This document shows positions 9,186 to 17,434 of a DNA stretch of 64,000 bases, piece by piece. The notes beneath the pieces are model-generated. The model did no database searches. It was given only the letters and a program-made list of their open reading frames with translations, and was not told the origin of the DNA. Within the stretch, counting starts at the first letter, position 1. Each line of letters begins with the position of its first letter. The stretch lies in NCBI GenBank assembly GCA_025153445.1, contig JANZNS010000004.1:459471-523470 (forward strand), read 5' to 3'. The DNA comes from Marinobacter sp. BGYM27 (lineage in GTDB: Bacteria > Pseudomonadota > Gammaproteobacteria > Pseudomonadales > Oleiphilaceae). The translations under genes and the position numbers were made by a program.

Positions 9186-10085
9186 TCAGAAGAAAATCAG
9201 ATAAATCAGAAGCGCATACAGGCCATATTGCAGTGCATAGTAAAGGGTGCGGTTGTAGCGCTTTATTTTCTTGCCCAGCGTCCGGACCCGGTATACAGAA
9301 CCAAATAGCCGGTTGAGCGCGCCGACCTTATCACCGTCTGTGTTCTTGGTCGCGGTGGCCGACATGACAAGACGGGAAAATGCCCGGTTTATGCCATCCA
9401 CCAGACGTAATTTTACCGGGCGTCTGACATCCAGAAACAGCACAATCCGATTACAGTCCGTTCTGTTCTCAGCATAATGCAGGAAGGTCTCGTCAAACAT
9501 GACCGCCTCACCATCTCGCCAGTGATAGCGCTGGCCATCAACACTGATATAGCAGTCCTGCGAATCGGGCGTCACCAGCCCCAGATGATAGCGCAGTGAC
9601 CCGGCATAGGGATCCCGATGAATCACCAGACGCGCCCCCGGTGGCAGCATGGCGAACATCGCACCTTTGACATCGGGAATACCCTCTATCAATGCCACCG
9701 TGCGGGGACACAGCTGGTTGGCCGAGTGCAGAGTGGCGCCGTACCATTTCAGGTAAAAGCGCTTCCAGCCGGTTTTAAAAAACGAGTTGAAGCCCAGATC
9801 ATCCAGATCGTCTGATGCCTTGATGGCGGCAGCATCGTTGAGGCCGATGGCTTCATCACGGATGATCTCCCAGTGATCCTGCAGCACCTTAAGCTGCGGG
9901 AAGGAAGCCACATCAATATACGGCGTATTCGGCTGCTTTGAGGTCGCATAAAAGAGACAGTTCAGCGGTGCCAGAAAGTTCGAATGATCGGTGAGTTTGC
10001 GGCTCAGTTTCGCATGCTGAACAACACCCCGGCGCTGCACATAGAGGGCACAGAGAATAAAAATAGCGAGAATTATCAGACCCAT
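9186..10085 (-). CDS. lpxO: Lipid A 2-hydroxylase, aspartyl/asparaginyl beta-hydroxylase family
   Basis: A 299-residue Fe(II)/2-oxoglutarate-dependent dioxygenase of the LpxO type, which adds a 2-hydroxyl to a secondary acyl chain of lipid A at the inner membrane. Residue 1-15 is a membrane helix, and a second hydrophobic segment closes the C-terminus (about 282-299). The catalytic core has HRD (156-158) and LHYAEN (His203) as iron ligands, and NRIVLFLDVRRP (Arg213) as the likely 2-oxoglutarate anchor. Length and both end helices match LpxO. No other lipid A genes are adjacent. Confidence 0.87.
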   Translation of the reverse strand: MGLIILAIFILCALYVQRRGVVQHAKLSRKLTDHSNFLAPLNCLFYATSKQPNTPYIDVASFPQLKVLQDHWEIIRDEAIGLNDAAAIKASDDLDDLGFNSFFKTGWKRFYLKWYGATLHSANQLCPRTVALIEGIPDVKGAMFAMLPPGARLVIHRDPYAGSLRYHLGLVTPDSQDCYISVDGQRYHWRDGEAVMFDETFLHYAENRTDCNRIVLFLDVRRPVKLRLVDGINRAFSRLVMSATATKNTDGDKVGALNRLFGSVYRVRTLGKKIKRYNRTLYYALQYGLYALLIYLIFF

Positions 10086-10198
10086 GGTGATTAATCGTCC
10101 TTAACACCTTTACCAGCCAACAATCCCTACATTATTGATTAGCACACTACTCACCGTCCGTAGCGAAAAACCGAAGTATGCCGCTCCGCCAAATCTCA

Positions 10199-11179
10199 TC
10201 AGGACGGATCACAGCGGGATAACTGCTGCGCGGCGCTGTCCCAGCACCAGCTATTATCCGCTGTGAGATGAACGCCACCCAGCCAGCGATCAGGCAGCAC
10301 ACGGTTCAGTGCCGTATCCCGGCCGGCCACCACGGCTCGACCGAACTCAGTGAGCATAAAAGGCTGATCCGCCAGAATGGAGCTGGGAAGCAATCGGTCA
10401 CCCACTGTAAGCAAAGGCGATGCGGCGCGGGTCATATCAACCAGTAGTCCCCAAAAACCCAGATCACCCATGAAGCGCCGGGATTCCGTGCGCTGATATT
10501 CGGAGAATAGCTGGCTGAAACCCTGCTCCCCCTGAGCAATCAGGCACAAGGCCTGGTAAGCCGTGCGAGGCAAGCCTGTGCGGGGATCCGGGTATTCTTC
10601 CAGCAGGCGCCGGACGGTGCCTTCAAGAAAGGGCAGAGCCGAAGTATCACGCTGCAGCAAACCGGCCCAAGGCTCAGGTGAATCCGCGCAGAATGCTGCC
10701 CAGGCATCAGAGCCAAGTGCAAGCTGGTCCGCCGTCACCGGTGCCTCAAATGCCAGCAGAGCCGTCAGGCTCGCAGGCGTCGTTAACCCAAGGTACTGAT
10801 CCGTGCAGATGAGGCTGAGTGCCGTCACCTCGTCGGGATGCTCCGCAAACCAGGCAAGCAACTGCAGAAGCTGCAACTGGTCGTACAGATCCTGCTCAAA
10901 CCAGAGACGGATCTTCTGATAGTGCCCCGCGTTCCGCAGGATTGCGTCCCGCTCCGCGAAGCTTGTACGGATAGCCTCGCCGTCGCCCCAGCCACGCCCG
11001 GCGATCGCGGCCGCACGCACATCGGACAAGGCCTCAAGCGTCAAGCCAGCGGGCACAGGCCCCTCGTGCAGGATATCCCGCCAGGGCAGATAACGCCCTG
11101 GCAGGCTGGCGCTGCTCATGATCTCAACAGCACAGTCGCCGTTGGTAATGTTCAGAATGCCTTCCGTGGCCTGCGCCAT
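10199..11179 (-). CDS. DUF1835 domain protein
   Basis: A 326-residue soluble protein. The N-terminus (LNITNGDCAVEIM, LPGRYLPWRDILHEGPVP) carries the DUF1835 signature NGD...PWRD.LHEGPVP. The remaining part is alpha-helical, with a predicted winged-helix-like C-terminal third. The molecular role of the family is not known. It stands alone between lpxO and the META-domain lipoprotein gene. Confidence 0.75.
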   Translation of the reverse strand: MAQATEGILNITNGDCAVEIMSSASLPGRYLPWRDILHEGPVPAGLTLEALSDVRAAAIAGRGWGDGEAIRTSFAERDAILRNAGHYQKIRLWFEQDLYDQLQLLQLLAWFAEHPDEVTALSLICTDQYLGLTTPASLTALLAFEAPVTADQLALGSDAWAAFCADSPEPWAGLLQRDTSALPFLEGTVRRLLEEYPDPRTGLPRTAYQALCLIAQGEQGFSQLFSEYQRTESRRFMGDLGFWGLLVDMTRAASPLLTVGDRLLPSSILADQPFMLTEFGRAVVAGRDTALNRVLPDRWLGGVHLTADNSWCWDSAAQQLSRCDPS

Positions 11180-11206
11180 AGCGTTGCTCCGCGATCCGCT
11201 CAGGGC

Positions 11207-12043
11207 TTACATCATGTCATCAGCGTTATATTTCAGAACAGCCTCATCACTGTCATTGAAGAAGGTCAGCACACCGCGCTCCTGTTTGAAGTGCGTGGTT
11301 TCCTGAAGCATTTTCAGGTAGCTGTCTTCAACATCCATACCCGCAAGGCAGGCCATCTGGGTCGAGATCAGCGCTCCAAAGCTTATATCGTTACCGCTCA
11401 GGGTATAGCTGCCGCTGAAATTATTGCAGCCGGCAAAGCCTACCGCACGGGTGCCTTCCTCGTGCAGCACAATATTGATCTCTTTGGCACGAACACCGAC
11501 GTCATTCTTGATGGCGTTACCGTTCAGCTCCACGAGTTTCCAGAAGGTTTCGGTCATTTTCACCTGGCCTGGCGCTGCTGCGGCAGCTGATACGCCGCCG
11601 GGGCCGTTATCACTGCTGATCGAGGCATTGACCCGCGATACGAGAATGTTGACCGGTGTGCCCGAATCATTGGCAAAGGCAGGCACCGCCTGGGTGCTGA
11701 TGAACAGGAGTTTGTTATCACGCATGATCTTGGCGCGCAGGCTATAGCGATTGCGCTTCAGGATACGGTCCGCATCGTAGGCAAGGGAAAACGCATACGG
11801 AGGACCACCTTCAGGCTTGAACTCCTTGCTGGCAATGGTCACCGAGGGTGCATCCGCACGGGAGACATCTTCCAGCGATACGGTCACCGTGGCATCGGGC
11901 GGAATCATCATCCGCTCCTTGTACCAGACGCTGCCCTCAATTCTGCTCTCCTCCATACCGCCCCCGAAACCGGCGCAGCCTGCCAGCATGCCTGACAGTA
12001 AAAACAGTATTCCCAGCGTCGCAATGCGATAAATCCTTTGCAT
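11207..12043 (-). CDS. Lipoprotein with YbaY-like and META (HslJ-like) domains
   Basis: A 278-residue lipoprotein. The start at ATG 12043 gives a signal MQRIYRIATLGILFLLSGM with lipobox LAGC; a longer start would add 18 residues before this signal. Residues about 35-125 (EGSVWYKERMMIPPDATVTV onward) resemble the YbaY/YscW lipoprotein domain, and about 148-275 form a META domain (TFWKLVELNG, GCNNFSGSY, STQMAC, FFNDSDE). Both domains are linked to envelope stress and outer-membrane upkeep in enterics, but the exact role is not known. Confidence 0.82.
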   Translation of the reverse strand: MQRIYRIATLGILFLLSGMLAGCAGFGGGMEESRIEGSVWYKERMMIPPDATVTVSLEDVSRADAPSVTIASKEFKPEGGPPYAFSLAYDADRILKRNRYSLRAKIMRDNKLLFISTQAVPAFANDSGTPVNILVSRVNASISSDNGPGGVSAAAAAPGQVKMTETFWKLVELNGNAIKNDVGVRAKEINIVLHEEGTRAVGFAGCNNFSGSYTLSGNDISFGALISTQMACLAGMDVEDSYLKMLQETTHFKQERGVLTFFNDSDEAVLKYNADDMM

Positions 12044-12157
12044 GATGTGGCTACTCCCGGTTGAGTTTGTTTCAGTATCTTCAGATAAAAATAGCATTCG
12101 AACGGTTGAGTTACAGCCGCAGTCGGTATTTTCAGTTTCTTTTTGACGACACTCCCG

Positions 12158-12595
12158 TCAATCGGAGACTTTGCCCCGCAGCTGCTTCGTTCTGCCGCGC
12201 TGCTTCTTTTTGTCCGTTCGTTTGCGTCGGGCATTTTTACTGGGGCGCGTTGGTCGCCGTGGTTTTTCGAACACCACAGCTCCCTTGATCATATCGCCGA
12301 GCCGGCTCAGGGCGTCGTCCCGGTTTTTCTCCTGGGTACGATGCTGCTGCGCCTTGATAATGATTACCCCTTCCTTGCTGATGCGCTGATCATTGAGTTT
12401 CAGCAGCTGCTGTTTGTAGAACTCAGGCAGCGAGGACGACACCACGTCGAAGCGCAAGTGAATGGCCGATGAGGTTTTGTTTACATTCTGTCCGCCCGCA
12501 CCCTGGGCGCGGATCGCAGTCAGCTCAATTTCGTCGTCCGGTATCGAGACGGCATTGGAAATACTCAGCACAGCACGCTCGCCTCGTGGCCACAT
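12158..12595 (-). CDS. arfB: Alternative ribosome-rescue factor ArfB (YaeJ)
   Basis: A protein of about 137-145 residues with the peptidyl-tRNA hydrolase core: RAQGAGGQNVNKT with the catalytic GGQ, and a long basic tail (KPRRPTRPSKNARRKRTDKKKQRG) that in this family inserts into the empty mRNA channel of stalled ribosomes. It releases the nascent chain from non-stop complexes. The ATG at 12595 lacks a ribosome site; a GTG at 12571 with GAGG upstream would give the usual MLSISNAVSIP start and may be the true one. Confidence 0.88.
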   Translation of the reverse strand: MWPRGERAVLSISNAVSIPDDEIELTAIRAQGAGGQNVNKTSSAIHLRFDVVSSSLPEFYKQQLLKLNDQRISKEGVIIIKAQQHRTQEKNRDDALSRLGDMIKGAVVFEKPRRPTRPSKNARRKRTDKKKQRGRTKQLRGKVSD

Positions 12596-12616
12596 ACCGC
12601 GTCGAAAGCGCAGCGC

Positions 12617-13036
12617 TTACACATCATGTTCGATCCTTTTGCCCAGGCAGATGGCATGGTCTGGGAAATATCCCAACGCCTTGTAGAAGGCGACCACCTG
12701 GTCGTTTCCTTCACGCACCTGCAAATTGATTTTGGGGCAGCCTCTGGCTGCAATTGCGCGCTCGATTGCGACCATCATCTGACGCCCGAACCCCTTACGT
12801 TGATGATCCGGCGACACCGCCAGGTAGTTGATCCAGCCACGGTGCCCTTCATAACCACCCATCACTGACGCCACGACTTGACCGTCCAGCGTGCCGACCA
12901 GGAACAGATCCGGATCGACCTCCAGCTTGCGCCGGATATCCTTGTCCGGATCATTGTGCGGCACAACCAGACCACAGGCCCGCCACAGCGTAACGACCTG
13001 ATCCTGCTCTTCAACCTGAAAACCGCGAATATCCAT
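12617..13036 (-). CDS. ypeA: GNAT acetyltransferase YpeA
   Basis: A 139-residue GNAT-fold acetyltransferase close to E. coli YpeA over its full length: MDIRGFQ, TLWRACGL, NDPDKDI, VMGGYEGHRGWINYLAV, GCPKINLQVREGND and YKALGYFPD are recognisable. The acetyl-CoA loop is HQRKGFGRQM. The substrate is not known. It lies between arfB and mtgA on the same strand with short gaps, so they may be co-transcribed. Confidence 0.85.
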   Translation of the reverse strand: MDIRGFQVEEQDQVVTLWRACGLVVPHNDPDKDIRRKLEVDPDLFLVGTLDGQVVASVMGGYEGHRGWINYLAVSPDHQRKGFGRQMMVAIERAIAARGCPKINLQVREGNDQVVAFYKALGYFPDHAICLGKRIEHDV

Positions 13037-13039
13037 TGG

Positions 13040-13744
13040 CTAGCGTCCCGTCAGCGAACGTACATAACGAGTGCCGCCCAGTTGATACATTTGGCGGGTA
13101 ATCCAGTCCACCCGTTCCCAGACATAGCCGCTGGGCTTTGCGGCATTCATCACCTTGGGGTTGGGCAACACCGCAGCCAGGCGGGCTGCCTGGCCAGGGG
13201 AAAGGTAGCGGGCACTCACTCCGAAGTAGGCCTGGCTTGCGGCTTCAACACCAAAAATGCCATTCCCGAATTCCGCAATATTGAGGTACACCTCCATAAT
13301 CCGGCGTTTTGACCAGAGGGCTTCCAGACCAAGCGTCAGCCCCGCCTCCAGTCCTTTGCGGACAAACTGGCGGCCATTCCACAGAAACAGGTTCTTGGCC
13401 GTTTGCTGGGAAATGGTGCTGGCACCGCGCAACGAATCACCCCTTTGATAATCCTCAACCGCGGCGGCGATCGCATTCATATCCAGGCCCCAGTGGGTCA
13501 GGAAGCGCTGATCTTCACTGGCAATTACCGCCAGTGGCATCCAGGGGGAAATAGCGTCGATATCCACCCACTGCTGCCGGGGCGCCCGTTCAGGGTGCTG
13601 CAAGCGGTCGGCGATGATAAATGCCGAGGTGGGCGGATCTACGAAACGGAAAAGGAGGATAATCGCCGCCACGAAGAGCAGCAGACCGCCCAGTATCCAG
13701 GCCAGTCCCTTGAGTATGGATTTCGTTCGTGATGTCTTCGCCAC
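13040..13744 (-). CDS. mtgA: Monofunctional peptidoglycan glycosyltransferase
   Basis: A 234-residue GT51 enzyme that polymerises lipid II into glycan strands at the inner membrane. Residues 13-34 form the single membrane anchor. Motif 1 is [16 protein letters not shown] with catalytic Glu77, followed by [28 protein letters not shown] and [24 protein letters not shown]. There is no transpeptidase domain, as expected for MtgA. The gap to ypeA is three bases. Confidence 0.93.
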   Translation of the reverse strand: MAKTSRTKSILKGLAWILGGLLLFVAAIILLFRFVDPPTSAFIIADRLQHPERAPRQQWVDIDAISPWMPLAVIASEDQRFLTHWGLDMNAIAAAVEDYQRGDSLRGASTISQQTAKNLFLWNGRQFVRKGLEAGLTLGLEALWSKRRIMEVYLNIAEFGNGIFGVEAASQAYFGVSARYLSPGQAARLAAVLPNPKVMNAAKPSGYVWERVDWITRQMYQLGGTRYVRSLTGR

Positions 13745-13826
13745 GCCAGCGCCCCGGTTAAAAGTGACAGTCCAGAATACGACATACCATAACCTATTGG
13801 TTCGGCGAATTAATCATCTGATAAAT

Positions 13827-14882
13827 CTAACTCAACGGCTGCAGACGGGTACTCTGGAACCGGTTAAGCAAATGATGCATCAGGTACACCGCCATCAATG
13901 CCAGCAATACCGCAACCGCCAGCGAACTGAAGCGATACAGATCGCTGTAGATCAGATCCTGCTGCGGCGACACATACTGCCCGAACAGAATTGCCATGGT
14001 CGTCAAGGCACTGAAACCGGCCGCGGACATGCCGCCTTCAAGCATGTGGTAGCGGGCAAACAGCATCAGACTCAACCACAGGCCCAGCGCAATAAACGGC
14101 AACACACTGAAATGATTCATCAAAACAAACTGAATCAGGAGCCCGAAGTTACAGCCTACCAGCGTACCGATAGCGCGATTCCAGCCGGCAGGCCCGGCAC
14201 CTTTCCAGTTCATCGGGAACAGCACCAGAATGGTCGCCACCTGGGCGGACAGCGACCCCTGAAGGTCCATCACCTGAAATCCGACGAACGACAGGGTGGC
14301 CACGGTGGTCGCCAGAATCACTTCATGGCGCTGGTTGGACAGGGGCTTCTTCGGCATTTGCCGGGGTTGGCGCGGCTCTACATCGGGAAACAGACTCTGC
14401 ATCAGACCGGCAATAACAAGAGTCAGCAGCACCGCCATCATGTTGGAGGTGACGATATCGAACACATCGGCCTGCGGATAACTGGCAAAGTGCATTTGCA
14501 TCGACAGGTTAACGATCGACATCGCCCCGAACAGGAAGTTAGGGCCTCGGGCCATCTCCCGAAACAGCACGGCAAAGAGCGCGATCACCACCAGCGTCAT
14601 GGGGATCGGCTTGTCACCAAACAGTCCCTGCAGTACCAGAACGGCCACACTGACCAACGTCATGTTGGCGAGAAACTGGCGAATCACATGGCCATTGAGC
14701 CTCGGCACCAGCCCCAGCAGCAGTATCGGCGTAACGGTGAAGAATGCACCGTAGTTCCAGCCCATGATCTTGCACAGCATAAAGCCGAGCGTGCCACCAA
14801 AGGCAATCCGCAGACACTGGCGCAGATCATTGCCATTAAGCTCACGTTTGCGGACCATCAGGATGGGATAAAAGCGGGGCAT
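13827..14882 (-). CDS. DUF2955 membrane protein of a FUSC-like efflux system
   Basis: A 351-residue protein with about nine to ten hydrophobic segments in two halves, separated near residue 170 by a charged linker (PDVEPRQPRQMPKKPLSNQRH). This fits the DUF2955 family, relatives of the aromatic acid exporter type FUSC proteins. It starts 10 bases after the stop of an HlyD-type adaptor, whose gene overlaps a MarR regulator, so it should be the inner-membrane pump of that operon. The exported compound is unknown. Confidence 0.78.
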   Translation of the reverse strand: MPRFYPILMVRKRELNGNDLRQCLRIAFGGTLGFMLCKIMGWNYGAFFTVTPILLLGLVPRLNGHVIRQFLANMTLVSVAVLVLQGLFGDKPIPMTLVVIALFAVLFREMARGPNFLFGAMSIVNLSMQMHFASYPQADVFDIVTSNMMAVLLTLVIAGLMQSLFPDVEPRQPRQMPKKPLSNQRHEVILATTVATLSFVGFQVMDLQGSLSAQVATILVLFPMNWKGAGPAGWNRAIGTLVGCNFGLLIQFVLMNHFSVLPFIALGLWLSLMLFARYHMLEGGMSAAGFSALTTMAILFGQYVSPQQDLIYSDLYRFSSLAVAVLLALMAVYLMHHLLNRFQSTRLQPLS

Positions 14883-14892
14883 GCCAGCAGCC

Positions 14893-15957
14893 TTAATAAA
14901 CGTAGTGAATCAGGCTGATCGCATGGATCTGCAGCGCACCCAACCAACCCGCCAGACCATCGGCAGGGTAGAGTTGTACAGTCGCCCGAGCACCCGACGG
15001 CAAACGCTCAAGCACCTCAGCGTCGTCGTTCAGTGACAGGTGCAGCCTTTGGCGCTGGGCATCCCGCACCCAGCGATCGGTGGCCTCGGGTGATGCCAGC
15101 GTGCCGTCCGCAGCCAACTGGCCCTGACGGGTGCCTGCATCGACGGCTTCCACCCGAGCCTGGAAAACATCCCCAGGCAGCGCATCGAATACGACTGCGG
15201 CGGAATCGCCCACGGTCACGCGAGACAGGGATTTCTCACGAAAGTCGGCAATGACGTCTGCCTCATCCTCCACCAACGCCGCGATGGAAACACCCGCCTG
15301 GGCAAAAGTACCCGGTTTGACCTGCAGGTTGGACAGGGTGCCATCCGCATCTGCCAGCACGCGGGTGTACCCCAGATTCAGCCGGGCACTCTCCAGCGCG
15401 TTGCGGGCCTGTCGCAACCGCAGATTGCTGTCATCGGACTGGCCACGCTGAACCTTCAGCTGATGCAACTGCGCCTGAGCCTGTTGCACTGTTGCGTCAG
15501 CAGCGTGGGATCTCGCCCGGGTCTGGTCATACTGTTGCTGGGAAACGCTGTGCCGGCCCAAAAGGTGGCCCAGCCGTTTGAGCTCTCGCGACATCTCGGC
15601 GGCATCCACTTTGGCAGCCACCACACCGGCCTCCGCAGCGGCAATGGACGCATCCATCTGGTCGTTCTGCATTTTTGCTTCTTCCACCGCCAACTCAGCC
15701 TTGCTGACAGCCAGTTCAAAGGGCGCCTGATTCAACGTAAACAGGACATCACCTGCCTTCACATGCTGATTGTCGCGTACATGGACTGCCGTGACCTGTC
15801 CGCTAACCTGCGGCGCCACCCGGACAACCGAATGCATAACGCGGGATTGCGGCGTAACAGGCATCCACATATCGGCAATCAGGAAGTAGCCAAACAGGAT
15901 GGCAAATACAACAAGAGAGACGTGTACCCAGCGGGCAAAACTCTGATCCGGTGTCAT
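14893..15957 (-). CDS. HlyD-family periplasmic adaptor
   Basis: A 354-residue membrane fusion protein. One N-terminal helix (about 13-30), then a biotinyl-lipoyl-like half motif (VRVAPQVSGQVTAVHVRDNQHVKAGDVLFTL), a long alpha-helical hairpin (about 80-195) and the second half motif (LGYTRVLADADGTLSNLQVKPG). It would bridge the DUF2955 pump to an outer membrane channel. Its ATG overlaps the stop of the marR-type gene by four bases. No TolC homologue is encoded nearby. Confidence 0.87.
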   Translation of the reverse strand: MTPDQSFARWVHVSLVVFAILFGYFLIADMWMPVTPQSRVMHSVVRVAPQVSGQVTAVHVRDNQHVKAGDVLFTLNQAPFELAVSKAELAVEEAKMQNDQMDASIAAAEAGVVAAKVDAAEMSRELKRLGHLLGRHSVSQQQYDQTRARSHAADATVQQAQAQLHQLKVQRGQSDDSNLRLRQARNALESARLNLGYTRVLADADGTLSNLQVKPGTFAQAGVSIAALVEDEADVIADFREKSLSRVTVGDSAAVVFDALPGDVFQARVEAVDAGTRQGQLAADGTLASPEATDRWVRDAQRQRLHLSLNDDAEVLERLPSGARATVQLYPADGLAGWLGALQIHAISLIHYVY

Positions 15958-16499
15958 TGGGTGCCGCTCTCCCCGTTATCCAGACCCGGGATCTGCAAAT
16001 GCTCCCGCAGGTTGGCCTCCATATGAATCAACACTTCAGCAAAAGCATCCAGCTGGATATCCGACAACCCGTCGTAAATATCGAAGCGAACGCCGTGAAT
16101 GCGATCTTCCAGTTGCACGACAACCTGCTTGCCCTCAGGGGTAAACCAGAGCCGATGAGCCCGGCCGTCTTCGGGATCGCGGCGGCGCTCGATCAGTGCC
16201 TGCTGTTCAAGTTGATTAAGCGTGCGGGTCAGCGACGGCATCTCGATACACAGCGCCTTTGCCAGCGCCTGTTGGGTTGCGCCTTCACCGATCTTGGCGA
16301 GATGAACCATCACTGCCCAGCGGCTTTCCGTCATCCCGAGCGGCGCCACGGCGGCGGTTATTGCATCCCGCCACAGCCGGTGGACCCGACCAAGGGCGGC
16401 CCCAAGCGACGGCTTCAGTGATTGATGCAGCGAGAGAAAAGGTTCGACAGACGGTGTGGCTGGGTCGTGCGGTGACACGGGGCGACTCCCTGTTGGCAA
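15954..16499 (-). CDS. MarR/SlyA-family transcriptional regulator
   Basis: A 181-residue MarR-type winged-helix protein: dimerisation helices at the ends, DNA-binding part around residues 58-115 (TQQALAKALCIEMPSLTRTL, then LIERRRDPEDGRAHRLWFT with the family DxR wing). It is the first gene of an operon with an HlyD adaptor and a DUF2955 pump. Two SlyA-like operators lie just upstream, so it probably represses its own operon and is released by a pump substrate. Confidence 0.88.
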   Translation of the reverse strand: MPTGSRPVSPHDPATPSVEPFLSLHQSLKPSLGAALGRVHRLWRDAITAAVAPLGMTESRWAVMVHLAKIGEGATQQALAKALCIEMPSLTRTLNQLEQQALIERRRDPEDGRAHRLWFTPEGKQVVVQLEDRIHGVRFDIYDGLSDIQLDAFAEVLIHMEANLREHLQIPGLDNGESGTQ

Positions 16500-16521
16500 T
16501 GGGATGGCATCCGCTATTTAT

Positions 16522-16533
16522 TTAGCAGGCTAA
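16522..16533. promoter_or_regulatory. SlyA/MarR-type operator 1
   Basis: TTAGCAGGCTAA has perfect five-base arms (TTAGC/GCTAA) and differs from the published SlyA consensus TTAGCAAGCTAA at one central base. It lies 23 bases upstream of the marR-type start codon. Confidence 0.65.
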
Positions 16534-16565
16534 TTTAATCAGCCATTTTACAGATTGACATTTGA

Positions 16566-16577
16566 TTAGCCAGCTAC
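16566..16577. promoter_or_regulatory. SlyA/MarR-type operator 2
   Basis: TTAGCCAGCTAC matches the same pattern with one arm mismatch. Its centre is 44 bases from operator 1, about four helical turns, so two dimers could bind the same DNA face over the promoter of the efflux operon. Confidence 0.55.
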
Positions 16578-16651
16578 CTATGGTTAGGTAATTCTACTTA
16601 CCAGCCACCGCCTGTGGCGGTCACGGTCTCTGAAGAAGGGACGAGAGACAC

Positions 16652-16677
16652 AAAAAAACGCCCCGAAGGGCGTTTTA
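16652..16677 (-). terminator. Intrinsic terminator of the DUF2058 gene
   Basis: Arms of nine bases (16655-16663 and 16668-16676) around a tetraloop that reads TTCG on the minus strand, closed by C-G, the most stable tetraloop type. It ends in a run of seven T on the minus strand and four T on the plus strand, so it may work in both directions. Confidence 0.85.
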
Positions 16678-16695
16678 TGAGGAACCTGAGGGGAG

Positions 16696-17238
16696 TTACC
16701 ACATCAGATCATCGGGAATCTGATAATCCGCATAGGGATCATCTTCATCAATCTCGCTGGACGATGGTTCATGCTGGATCACCGGGATTTCAGTTTCCCG
16801 CTGACGGATTTTGTCGGCAACATTGCCGGGCACCACGTGGAAGCTGTCTTCTCCCAGCACAACAATCGCCAAACGGCCACGGGACAGGTGCTCACCCTGC
16901 TCCGCATTCACATAAATCTTGTGCACTTTCTTGTCGACAACAAACTGATAGGGCGTGTCACCGTCCCCCCGGCTGATGCCGTGCTGCTCGACCATTTGCT
17001 TTACCTGAGCGCGATGCTCCTGCCGACGCTGTTCGGCCAGACGCTGCTGGTTCATTTCGCGATCGCGGGCCACCTTGTCAGCACGCGCCTTTTCCGCCGC
17101 CTGGCGCCGGGCCTCGGCGTCGGCATCCACAGGCCGCTTTTGTTTCCGGGCCTTGTGTTTCTCCTGCTTGACCTGCTTGGCTTTTTTTTCATCCGCCAGA
17201 CCGGCCTGGAGTAACTGTTCCTGCAGAGATTTCGCCAT
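16696..17238 (-). CDS. DUF2058 family protein
   Basis: A 180-residue hydrophilic protein. It starts MAKSLQEQLLQAGLADEKKAKQVK, the typical opening of DUF2058 (YaiL-like) proteins, passes through a long charged coiled-coil (about 20-85) and ends in a compact domain (YQFVVDKKVHKIYVNAEQ, IVVLGEDSFHVVPG). ATG 17238 follows GAGGCGAAAG; an upstream start would add 14 residues not seen in the family. Function unknown; nucleoprotein association has been suggested for relatives. Confidence 0.8.
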   Translation of the reverse strand: MAKSLQEQLLQAGLADEKKAKQVKQEKHKARKQKRPVDADAEARRQAAEKARADKVARDREMNQQRLAEQRRQEHRAQVKQMVEQHGISRGDGDTPYQFVVDKKVHKIYVNAEQGEHLSRGRLAIVVLGEDSFHVVPGNVADKIRQRETEIPVIQHEPSSSEIDEDDPYADYQIPDDLMW

Positions 17239-17434
17239 CTTTCGCCTCAGAGAAAATTCATCTGATCGCATTATCGGCAATCAACGCCGCCAATGGCAAC
17301 GCCAACACGGGGTTCTTTGAGAATTTGATCCGCTGCGTCAGGCTGTGGCGCGGTTTAGCGAAAGGCGGTCTGCTATTCTCATTGTCGCGGCGCACGCCCG
17401 GAGGCTGCCCCAGATACGTTCAAGGAACCGGATA

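Noticed and set aside
13614..14918. 434-codon plus-strand open frame rich in His, Gln and Arg
   Set aside because: It is the reverse shadow of the hydrophobic DUF2955 gene and the 5' part of mtgA. No ribosome site or domain.
16555..16584. Plus-strand promoter TTGACA with TATGGT near the marR operators
   Set aside because: No plus-strand gene follows until 17435, with a terminator-like hairpin and a minus-strand gene between, so it is likely chance.
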